From: Paraspadella gotoi
Taxonomy: Eukaryota; Chaetognatha
Assembly (NCBI GenBank): GCA_051294375.1
Contig: CM119271.1
Location: forward strand, 9,166,120 to 9,230,119
Direction: 5' to 3'
Length of the DNA stretch: 64,000 nucleotides
A program made the position numbers and the translations under genes. The notes under the pieces are model-generated. The model searched no databases, had not been told where the DNA came from, and was given only the letters and a program-made list of their open reading frames with translations. This document shows positions 48,598 to 64,000 of this stretch, piece after piece (the stretch's first letter is position 1; the number at the start of each line of letters is the position of its first letter).

Positions 48598-48787
48598 CGA
48601 CGATATGGACAAAGTCGATAACAAGTATCGAAACTGAATAACTGTGTATCCCTCTATATGGTATATCGCTTATTCTCCTACGTAAAAGAATACATATAAG
48701 TTAACAACGCAAGTTTTTTTACGAGAATCATTGTTTTTTTAATCATTCAATCCCGGAAAAGACACCAAAAAAAGACACTCCAGTCAT

Positions 48788-48793
48788 AATAAA
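48788..48793 (+). terminator. Poly(A) signal AATAAA after SMYD gene
   Basis: AATAAA about 190 bases after the stop codon, preceding an A-rich stretch. Likely 3' end signal of the SMYD mRNA. Confidence 0.5.
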
Positions 48794-49507
48794 ACAAGGC
48801 AAATTGCAAAGTCGAGAAAAAAAAAAGAGGAACGAACTTTCCATCGAGTCTTGACGGTTTTATGATTTTTAATTATTATATTTATAAATTCTAAGTCTTA
48901 TTTTTCAAGTAATTATTGCTAAAACTGAAGTAAAAAAACTATATTGATAAATTAAATCGGACTCAATGATTTGAAATCGTTCAATTAGGCGAACGAAACG
49001 AGAAAAAACGGATTCGGTCTTATAATAAATGCGGTAAAAAGGTGACAAGCAAAAAAGAGTTACGTAGTACAAAGAATAAGAATAGATAGTACGCATATCT
49101 ACTTTTTATTTTTTTAAATCTAATTATTTACCTTTTTCGTTTTCTAGAGCTCTACAGTAAATAAATAATAATCACAGATGAACAGTTGACCGCGCCGTAG
49201 AAAATTTCCCAATTTTCCAAACGGCTCCAACGAAAATTGGACGAAAATATGACTATGATTAAAAATAGGGGGGGACAGGGAAAAAGGGTCATGCGTTGGT
49301 CCATTTTTTTTTAAATTTAGAGACACGAAAACCAACCCTCGGTAAATAAAAGAAAATCACACACGATTAAGAATTAGTAATTTTAACAATAATTTTACGA
49401 AAGACGAAATAGTCTCGTATAAGGGGAAGTGATTATCCTATTGCGTGAATCTTGATCGCCGATCGAAAACAACGAAAAGGATCCATTATTGACTAAATGA
49501 CTATTCT
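48794..49507. other. Convergent intergenic region SMYD / zinc finger
   Basis: About 700 bases between two convergent stop codons. Nothing coding is seen; it should contain both 3' untranslated regions. A TTTATT at 49106 could serve as the minus-strand poly(A) signal. Confidence 0.5.
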
Positions 49508-55720
<6,213 letters not shown>

Positions 55721-56604
55721 ATTTCTGATTGTCTTTTTCGCACAATTTCCTCGCGATCTCGCGCCCGGGTCACGGTAAAGAGACGAATCCAGGCGACGTT
55801 TTTCCACTTATTCCCGACGCGGCTTTGCATTCATCTCATAGACAGAAAGGGAGAGACAGAAGAATTGACAATAAACTGTATATATGGGCTCCTGGCAAGA
55901 TGGAGAGAGCAGGGGAACAAGGGAAGGAGGTTGACAAGACTCTGGGGGAGGAGGAGAGGAGGCGTGTTAATCCAGGGAGAGGAGGAAGAGCGAAGCGGGA
56001 AGCCCACATCAGAGATTGTGTACAACGGAGATGCAGAGGAAGAAAGAAAGGAAGAGCGGGAAGAGGGAAAGATCCTAGGGGAGGAGGAAGAGGAATTTGG
56101 CCAGGGAGAGAGAGAGATAGATGCAGTGAGTGAGAATGAGAGAGAGAGAGAGAGAGAGAGAGAGTTGTTGCGTGGACAGAAAATATTTGAAGGCAAAACA
56201 CGAAAAGTATTTGTCGAAGGAAAACGAGAGTGACAAGCTTAAAATAACGAGTTTCGTTAGTCAAATAACCGAAAAAAAATACCGACTTGTCCACCAAGGA
56301 TCGAGACGAGAGTCTCGACCAAAGAAAAACAAGAGACGATCGAGTTGAGGCTTGGTGGCGGGAAGAGAACCGCAGCGCGTTGTTATCGTGGGACCGGGAA
56401 TGTATCGGCCCTGGACCGTGAGGGAGATCCCGGTGGTGTGCCGGAGTGTGCGGGCGCATGCATACTGAGGATCGTGAATAGGGATGGAAGGGGGAGTGGC
56501 GGGGGAGTTGTCTATTTATTGCGAATAATGGGGGCAGACTGGTTTTCATCGAAAGATATTTTGAAAAAGGAAGAGACAGATTGAAAGAAAGAATCAGGAG
56601 CGAA

Positions 56605-56637
<33 letters not shown>

Positions 56638-56740
56638 TTGAAAAAGAAATAGAGAGAGTGAAAAACTCAAAAGATAGATTGAGAGAGAGAGAAAAGGATA
56701 GAGAGATATGTTTTGAGAGGGAAAGGCAAGAGAGAGAGAT

Positions 56741-56779
<39 letters not shown>

Positions 56780-57517
56780 CATTAGTCTTGAACCATTCAT
56801 TCCTCTATTTTCCGAGCACTTTCTTTCGTTCAAACGGGGCAAAGAAGAGCCCATCTTCAAAGTTTTTTCAAGTCAAGCTCGGAATGAAACTTTTGCGACA
56901 AGACGCCTCAGTTTTAAACCTAAAAAAATCAAGTAATTTTTATTATTAATGTGAATTTATATTTTTTCTCATTCGCTGAATGATTTATCTCCTTTATTTT
57001 GTTCAAGAAAGGTGGTCTTTGATAAAAATTAATAATTGCTTACAAATAAAATGCAATGGAGGAGGTGAGTTTTTATGAATGGTATTAATAAAGCTAGTTT
57101 ATTAAAATGCATTTGAACCTAAAACCTTTGAACATAGTAAGAATAATTAGAGATTAATACTTAATACTTAATAATAGCTTCCTATTGCTAGTATTACCGC
57201 AGAACAACTGCATACAGTTACATATTATGACAAGAGATGTCAGCACATGACCTTTTAAAACAAAATTCGATGTTCGAAAAAAACAAAAGACATCGACGCT
57301 TCCACGAGACAGCTGGCATCCACTTTGAGAATCATCAATCAACTTTCCGTATTGACGTCGTAAACCATTTATTTCATAAACAGACTCTGGAAATGACTGG
57401 ATTTTTCAATGTCGTTTGATTCGTTTACTAACTCAGCAGGTGGTCCTATTATTGAGTTGCCATTAAGGCTAACGGCTTTAAAGTTACAGCCAACTTGCAT
57501 CTGACTAAATAGTAGTA
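55721..57517. repeat. Purine-rich microsatellite belt
   Basis: Upstream of the zinc-finger gene. GA-rich tracts occur at about 56134-56165, 56602-56640 and 56680-56780, separated by GGAGGAGG-type sequence. Long reading frames here are byproducts of the repeats. The 55721-55800 part probably includes the 5' leader of the zinc-finger gene; 56790-57517 is AT-rich with nothing recognised. Confidence 0.7.
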
Positions 57518-57988
57518 CTATGTTCGTGAGTCGTCCTGACCCAGGTTATTAGTTGTATGTGTCAAAAAATGTAGGTGAAAAAATTGGCTCGGATCTGAGC
57601 AACAGTCACCAAAGTTCCAAACACCAGTGCAACAGTCTGCCGTCCATGGAGTATTAAATGGATAAGGTGTGGCGGAAGCAAAGAGATGGGCAATTCTGAA
57701 TGTCATGGCGGCGAATGCGACGGGGACGATGGACGAGCGAATGAAAGCGACAAAGGTGGAGATTAAAACGATGACGACGCCCAAGACGACGACAGATAAA
57801 AAACGAGGGATTTCGTCTTCCACGTCCGACAGCCCGTTTTTTTTTTCTCCCTTTTCTCTTCCGGTCCTTTTCGCGCCGCTCCACCCGGCGCGGCGGCGCC
57901 GCCATCCAAAGAGCCCTGGCGCCACCGTGGCGCCGAGGCGCTCGACAGACGTCGTCGTTCTTCTCCCCGCGGCGCCATTTGTTTTCAT
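57518..57988 (-). CDS. Hypothetical membrane protein ORF (uncertain)
   Basis: A 156-residue open frame in a locally GC-rich, CpG-rich patch. A basic N-terminal third is followed by a hydrophobic segment at about residues 65-85 (LSVVVLGVVIVLISTFVAFI), a second hydrophobic stretch, and a cysteine cluster (DCCTGVWNFGDCCSD). The ATG context (ACAAAAG..GAAAAC reversed) is unremarkable. I recognise no family. It may be the first exon of a larger gene or chance coding potential, because both strands of the patch are open. Confidence 0.25.
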   Translation of the reverse strand: MKTNGAAGRRTTTSVERLGATVAPGLFGWRRRRAGWSGAKRTGREKGEKKNGLSDVEDEIPRFLSVVVLGVVIVLISTFVAFIRSSIVPVAFAAMTFRIAHLFASATPYPFNTPWTADCCTGVWNFGDCCSDPSQFFHLHFLTHTTNNLGQDDSRT

Positions 57989-58420
57989 TCAACAAAAGTT
58001 TTGTAGCCATCCCCGCGCGGCGGCTCTGGCGACCACACTCGTTTTTTATAAACCCGCGCTCCAATCTCATTTGCATGTAGCGGCGATTAAAATCCGATTT
58101 AGACGTGGAGTGGGAGGAGTACGATGTGGATGAGGGGGAGGGGGAGGATGACGTAGAGGATGAGGGATGACGACGAAGAGGAGGAGAAAGTGAAAAGTAA
58201 AGGAGGAAGGGAAGGAGGAGGGAGAAAGGTGGTTGGGAGGAGATTATGAGGAGGAAGAGGAGGAAGAAGAAGAGGAGGAACAGGATGAATAAAAGGAAGA
58301 AAGGGTCGTTAAAAAAAGAAAAAAAAACCCTTTCCGACGACATCCGTCACGTGGAATGACGTTTGGTTCTTAACGCGAGCGCAACAAGTGATTTCGCGTC
58401 TCTCTCTCTCTCTCTCTCTA

Positions 58421-58483
<63 letters not shown>

Positions 58484-59664
58484 ACACGTCCGCCAGACTC
58501 GCCCTTTACGAGATTTTCGAGTTCGGTTTTTATATTTTTCGCTCTCCTTAAAAAAACAAAAACCCCGTTGACTACGAAAAGTCAGTTTTATTATTTTAAG
58601 CGAGAGAGAGCGACAGAGAGAGAGAGAGAGAGTATGAAAATGGGAGGAAAATGGGCGAGGATTACGACGAAGGCCGGCGATAATGGACGCGTTACGGCCG
58701 CGCGCTCGATTTAGTTCACGGTCAGGGTTTTTTTATTCCTTTTATTATTTTTTATATATTTTTCGGTGAAAGGAGGAGGAGGAGAGGAGGAGGAGAGAGG
58801 AAGGTTTATCCGGCGATGGAACGAGAAATATCCATTCGACGCTCGATTTTTCCGGCGTCGTATTTCGGCTGTGAAAAGGTGGGGGGGGGAAGGAGGGGCG
58901 TTTCAGAATGAAAACAAAATTGGCAACTCACGTCGGGTCCTTCGGTGGCGAGAAAATTTGATCGGCTTTTTATGATCTTTTGATTCGGTTATGAATGTTG
59001 ATTGTAGTCGTTTTGTAGTTTTTTGTGGGAGAGGGGGAGACTAAATCGTTGTGAAATTGGTACAACCAATGTAGAAATTATTCAGTAATTTAATAAATTT
59101 CCTATATCGCCCCTGACTATGGTTTTTGTACTTTGGAATTTGTAGTAGCGTCGTGCTCACGAAATCGTTTTCTATGTTGAATTTTTGAGATGCAGTAAAG
59201 ATGCTTCTACTTTCATTTGGGTTTTCGTAGATGAATTAATCATTCATTTTTTTTAAAGTTTAATTTTAAATATTCACAATTAAATTAATCATTCTTTTTA
59301 ACTCGTTGTGCGTCGAAATTTAAAGCAAACTCTTCCTGCAATTTTAATTAATCATTGAAATCATTTATTTTTCTAAACATTTTTTTTTTAAGTTTCAACG
59401 TTTTTCGTCGTAAACGTTTTTTCGTCCTCACCGTTCTTCGTCGTGACCCGTTTCTCATTTTCGCCTTCGCAAATTTCTTTTTTTTTATTTTCTCTTTTTC
59501 GGGCGACTTTTTTTTCAAAGTCTTAAACTCCGAAAGTCCGAAAAGAAATCAGATGTGATGGATGGAACGAGAAATTTAATGGACGGAGACCTCGGGGGGA
59601 GGAGAGAGAGAGAGAGAGAGAGAGAAGAGAGAGAAGAGAGAGAGAGGAGAGAGAGAGAGAGAGA

Positions 59665-59703
<39 letters not shown>

Positions 59704-59934
59704 TCTTAGGTTAACGAACTTTTAAGGCTTTTCGCACTTTAGTTGAAGAGCGGGAAGAGGGTGAGTAGAATCGGGAGGGTTGAGGGTAAGTAAGAAATGA
59801 GTGAAAAGGTGAGTTTTCGGTTAAAAATATCGGAGGAACGAACGAAATTGTTTACTGCCAGTCTGCCTGCCTCTTTTCGTTCCAAATATCCTATACGGTT
59901 CTGCCGATAATTTAATTTAATTCATGTAGTTTAT
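57989..59934. repeat. Low-complexity region with GGA, CT and GA tracts
   Basis: GGAGGA-rich sequence at 58110-58290, CT tracts at 58400-58483, GA at 58601-58633 and 59588-59700. Between them are AT-rich stretches. A fragment at 59052 matches the ends of the insertion at 26366. No gene is supported. Confidence 0.65.
59052..59122. repeat. Relative of the 150-bp repeat end
   Basis: Starts TGAAATTGGTACAACCAAT and continues through ATTCAGTAATTTAATAAAT to CGCCCCTGACTATGG, the same order as in 26372-26440 (ATTCATTAATAA, TTGCCCTGACTTTGG). The remainder of that repeat is absent here. Confidence 0.6.
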
Positions 59935-60300
59935 GTGGATCAAGTATTACGCCGTCCAAAAAGGCGCTATAAGGGGACAGTTTCAACTGCGCCCTCTTTC
60001 TGTTCACGAAAACTGCAAGGAAATGGCCCGCGTAATATCTCATGTGGATAAAGCGCTGAAGACTACTATCCGTAACTTCCATGGCCCCTCAGCATCCATG
60101 GAGCGGGTCCTGGGCTTGGAACCAGGCTTGAGGGTTTTCCAGGCCCTCGAGGCGGTGAACGGGCGTCCGCACGCTTTCCGCAGGGTAGGTACCGGGTGGG
60201 ATTCAACCGATACCTAGTGATCATGAGCCACCGGGTCACAACTGAAGGTGCCGTGCTTACAGCCGGGGTGAACTTTAGGCAATTCCCGACGACATATATA
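59935..60300 (+). repeat. Longest copy of the short dispersed element
   Basis: Contains the words shared with 37220-37440 plus about 150 extra bases upstream. A 94-codon open frame across it is probably accidental because the other copies do not preserve it. GGGATTCAACCGAT inside it loosely resembles a tRNA B box (GGTTCGANTCC). Confidence 0.5.
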
Positions 60301-60524
60301 AATCTCTCTATTTTCAAAAACAAGGAACCAGGAATGGTAACAAATCAGACGGCCAGGCCGACATGCCTGACTTCCCAGTCGCCTGGCGCCTGACGTCTCC
60401 TTTCATTCCGAAAAAACAAATCTAAGTAGAAAATCTTCGCCATATCTTTTTTTTTCTCTTCTCCATCTGGACGAGGGAGACCCGCAGGTTCTTTTTTTTT
60501 ACTTCCGGTCACGTGATCTCGTTT

Positions 60525-60785
60525 ACGTCGGGAGGCGACGACGATGACAAAGACGACGACGAAAAAGACGAGGATGAAGACGATAGCGACGACTAAGTAG
60601 AAAACGTAGACGACGATAACGACGACTATGTAGACAAAGAAGAAGACGATAACGACGACGAACGACGACGAGGACGACAACGACGAACGACGACAATGAT
60701 GAAAGATGACAACGATGACGATATCAACTAAGGTCGAAGACGACGATAACGATGACGATAACGACGACGACGAACGACATAACAA
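60525..60785. repeat. GAC/GAT triplet-rich block
   Basis: Imperfect GACGAC, GACGATAAC and GACGACGAA units for about 260 bases. The predicted reading frames across it are low-complexity. Confidence 0.85.
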
Positions 60786-61219
60786 AGTCTTTGTTTTCCT
60801 CTTTTTACGACCATCGAATCTTTAATCAAATTCCTTTCTATTTTCTCTCTTTTTTTTTCCTTTTCCTTCCCGATCGAATCTCCCGCATCCCGTCCTCCAT
60901 CAGATTCCTTCATTCTCCATCATCGACACCCTCTCTATCTCGCTATCTTTCTCCATCCACTTTTTTTCTTTCTACATTCGCCATTTCTACCTCTGACTTT
61001 CTCATTATTTCCTCTTATCACTTTCCCAAATCTTACTTCCCCCTTCCTCTCGGCTCCGACCTCCCGCGAGATTTCCAGAAATTATTTGAAATTCCATCTC
61101 CTTTGCATGCATGGTGTGTTTCCTCCTCCTCTTCCTCCTCCTCCTCCGTTCTCCTCCCCCTCTCTCTCCGTATTCTTCTCTCCCCCCCGTCGTGCTAATG
61201 TCTGGTTGATGCCTTCGTA
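60786..61219. other. Pyrimidine-rich spacer
   Basis: C and T rich DNA (CTCCTCCTCC at 61120-61145) between two triplet blocks. No supported exon or RNA gene. Confidence 0.5.
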
Positions 61220-61237
61220 AACTTGCGAAAAAAAGAG

Positions 61238-61310
<73 letters not shown>

Positions 61311-61311
61311 G
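61220..61311. repeat. (CT)n microsatellite
   Basis: Interrupted CT tract of about 90 bases ending before GTTTTTCGCGGCGTC. Confidence 0.95.
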
Positions 61312-61555
61312 TTTTTCGCGGCGTCAGCGCCGACGGTTGCGTCGTGTCATCATCGCCGTTATCTTTCGTCATCTCTGTCATCTTTGTCAGTAAAAGTCAC
61401 GCATTTTTGTTTGATCACAAACGAAAAAAGAAAATCAGTCGTGATTGGAGTCGTTGTTGTCGACCAGATAATCGAGGCTTCCTCCAACTGTTGCACAAGA
61501 TTCACGCGGTGATTGTGAGACATTTAAAGTGTCACTGCGGTCATCGCCCTCGTCC

Positions 61556-61744
61556 CAGAGGTCGTCGTCCTTGTCGTCGTCGTCGTCGTCGTTGTAGTCG
61601 TAGCTTTCGTTGTCATGGTAACCGACATCGTCACAGCTATTGTCGTCGTTTTCGTCGTCGTCGCCGTCTTCGTTGTTGTCGTCATCGTCGTCATGTTATC
61701 CAAGAAAGTGCCTCGTATTTTTCGTCCCCGCCTTCTTGTCATCG

Positions 61745-61785
<41 letters not shown>

Positions 61786-61802
61786 TCCGTCTTACGTCTT
61801 TC
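61556..61802. repeat. GTC/GTT triplet-rich block
   Basis: Imperfect GTCGTCGTC units, the reverse complement type of the block at 60525-60785. It runs into a 208-N gap, as expected where a repeat could not be assembled. Confidence 0.88.
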
Positions 61803-62010
61803 NNNNNNNNNNNNNNNNNNNNNNNNNNNNNNNNNNNNNNNNNNNNNNNNNNNNNNNNNNNNNNNNNNNNNNNNNNNNNNNNNNNNNNNNNNNNNNNNNN
61901 NNNNNNNNNNNNNNNNNNNNNNNNNNNNNNNNNNNNNNNNNNNNNNNNNNNNNNNNNNNNNNNNNNNNNNNNNNNNNNNNNNNNNNNNNNNNNNNNNNNN
62001 NNNNNNNNNN
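61803..62010. other. Assembly gap, 208 N
   Basis: Unknown bases between the GTC block and a poly-T run. Confidence 0.98.
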
Positions 62011-62756
62011 TTTTTTTTTCTAGGCATTTCTGAGAAATGCGTTCGAAATCGGGAGAAGAAAAAACCTGTTGATAAAATTTTATGGGACGAACGTGAGGAG
62101 GAGGAGGAGGAGGAGGAGGTAACAGCAAGGGGGAAGATAAGAGGAAGTGAAGGGTAGGAGATAGAAAAGAAGAGGAGAGGAAGAAAGGGACAGCAAGAAG
62201 AGGGATGAAGGAGAAAAGAGATAGAAAAGAGAAGCAAAGGGAGAAAAACAAGAACGAAAATTCAACGCGGTGTTGCTCCGCAGAGACTTTCTTCGCCGTT
62301 CTTTTATTTTTTATAGTTTTTTTTTGAGATTTCCTGAAGGTGGGGCTAGCAGTCGCTAATATGAATGTAAGTGAGAAGAAGCATACAGACGCGACCGACG
62401 AGAGGACCGAAAAGTGTCTCATAGAGTTGCTCCTTGAGTGGGAGGAGGATTAGAGAGAGAAAGGAAGGGAGGAAGAAGGCGTGTTTGAGGCGTGATCACT
62501 GAGCGCTAAGCAGGTGTGGACGAAGAATGTTATAAAAATGAGAGTTATTAGCAATTCATCAATAGCTATTTATTTATAGTAAGTTGGTCGATTGAATCTA
62601 TACAGATATAAGGATTAAGTATAAAGGCGGAGAAAAACGGAGAGATAAAAAAGCGAACTAAGAAGAAACCTTAAGTAATAAAAGGAAAGAAATAAGTAAA
62701 TTTTTATTTTTTTTTGTCTTTCTTGTTTCCTTCTCTTCCCCCATATCCATATATAA
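62011..62756. other. Purine-rich spacer
   Basis: GAGGAGGAG and AAGAAG-rich sequence, then AT-rich. Nothing coding or structural is recognised. Confidence 0.5.
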
Positions 62757-64000
62757 TGCAAATTTCAATCCTGTGCAAATTTATTCTGTTGCAAATTCAT
62801 CTGGTTTCAAATATTCTGTGCAAAATTCCTTCTGTGCAATTCACCTCCTGTGCAAATTCATTCAGCTTGCAAAAGGTTATTCCTTTTCCAAAATCGTTTC
62901 TGTTGCGCAAATGTATCTACTGTACAAATGTAATTCATATTTGTTCTTGAACAAACTGTGTTCCTGTGGCAAATGCATTCCAGTGCAAATTTTTTCGCTG
63001 GTGGCAAATTGCTATTCCTGAGCAAATAGTTTCCTGTTGCAATGTAATTTTGGTACAAATGCATTCTGTGCAAAATGTATTCTGTGCATGTGTTTCCTGT
63101 CATAAGTGCTCCTGCTGCAAAAACATTTTCTTAGTGAACAATTGCATTCCTGTACAAATTATTCCTGAGCAAAATTCATTCTGTACAGAAATTTATCCTA
63201 TCTAATCTCATTACCTAATGGCAAAATTTATCCTGTGCAAATTCAATTCCTGGTGCAAAATTTATTCCTGTTGCAAATTATTTCTGTAGAGTTCAAAATT
63301 CATTCCCTGTGCAAATCTTAATCCTGTGCAAATTCAATCCTGTGCAAATTCTTCTCATTACAAATGGTATTCCTCGGTAACCAATTAATTCTGTCCAAAT
63401 TATCTTCTTTCAAAAATCGTATTCCTGTGCAAATTACTTACTGGGTAAAAAATTCATTCCTGTGCTAAGTTCATTCTGAGTCAAGAATCGATTTGGGCAC
63501 AAGGAATGCATTTTTCCATCGGAATGAACTTATGCACTGGTAAATGAATTTGCACAGGAACTGAACCTTGTACAAGACATGAATGTTGCACCAGCGAATA
63601 AATTTTGCACAGGAATACTTTTGAAAGGAACAAATTTATCAAAGGTTGAAATTTGACAGGAAAAATTTGCAACAGGATCAATTTGCAACAGGAATACATT
63701 TGCTAAAGGAAGAATTTGCACTAGGCAATGAATTTGAACGGAACGAATTTTGCACTGGAATGAATTAGGCAAGAATAAATTTGCACAGGAACTGAATTTG
63801 CACAGGAATTAGTTGATCAAGAATACATTTGGTAAGAATAATAATTTGTAGCAGAATTACATTTTGCACGAGAATACATTTGTAACAGAAATACTGTTTG
63901 CAAAGGATTGATTGCACAGATAATGCCATTTGCAAGAAAATGTTTTATACAGGCATAAATTTGAACAAGAATGCACTTCTGCCACAGGAATACTTTGCTC
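62757..64000. repeat. Orientation-switching minisatellite
   Basis: Degenerate repeats of about 17-20 bases. Left of about 63485 the unit reads like TTCCTGTGCAAATTCA. Right of it the unit is the reverse complement, GAATTTGCACAGGAAT. Units vary by several bases and by spacing, and the array continues past the window end. Confidence 0.88.

Noticed and set aside
59933-60217. 94-codon open frame
   Set aside because: It lies in a dispersed element whose other copies do not keep the frame.
61344-62422. Open frames of over 200 codons across the GTC block
   Set aside because: They are made of triplet-repeat translations and unknown residues over an N gap.
62757-64000. CRISPR-like array
   Set aside because: Units are degenerate, unevenly spaced, switch orientation and sit in a eukaryotic genome with no associated genes.

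Overview
The window is nuclear DNA from an animal. Genes are split into short exons by small GT-AG introns, intergenic DNA is AT-rich, and purine/pyrimidine microsatellites are abundant. Homologues of IFT25, which some animal lineages have lost, and of an alpha-2,6-sialyltransferase fit a small-genome invertebrate, possibly a crustacean-like arthropod. The sequence does not allow a species name.

Probable true gene order, after removing duplicated sequence: IFT25/HSPB11 (+, 463-1938); ARL2BP (+, 2519-3496); a centrin-like EF-hand gene (+, from 4293) carrying an antisense ST6GAL-type sialyltransferase (-, 5910-7400) inside its second intron; an SLC16/MCT-type transporter (-, 33698-35567); a broken intronless NDUFS2 copy (-, 37839-38400); a mitochondrial uncoupling protein (+, 40279-42655); a SMYD-type MYND-SET methyltransferase (+, 44307-48597); and an 11-finger C2H2 protein (-, 49508-55720). 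The last two converge. I rebuilt six intact gene models exon by exon with consistent splice phases. The centrin-like, ST6GAL and MCT models each contain frame breaks.

The dominant large-scale feature is a fold-back triplication of one locus. About 3.9-9.95 kb is a first forward copy. About 10.0-16.29 kb holds a partial and a second forward copy. About 16.3-32.44 kb is the whole locus in reverse. About 32.45-42.3 kb resumes forward. Three 25-N joins, one flanked by the same sequence on both sides and one with nothing missing, plus indel-riddled copies, make an unresolved haplotype or long-read assembly artefact the leading explanation. A real inverted triplication is not excluded. Genes inside 9956-32444 should not be counted as extra paralogues.

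The right end (55.5-64 kb) is repeat-rich: long GA/CT tracts, GAC and GTC blocks, a dispersed short element, and an array of about 17-20 bp repeats that flips orientation near 63485 and runs off the window. I found no self-evident new molecular system. The most unusual items are the nested sialyltransferase, the fold-back structure, a hammerhead-ribozyme-like motif, a short insertion with 150-bp direct repeats present in one copy only, and the orientation-switching minisatellite.
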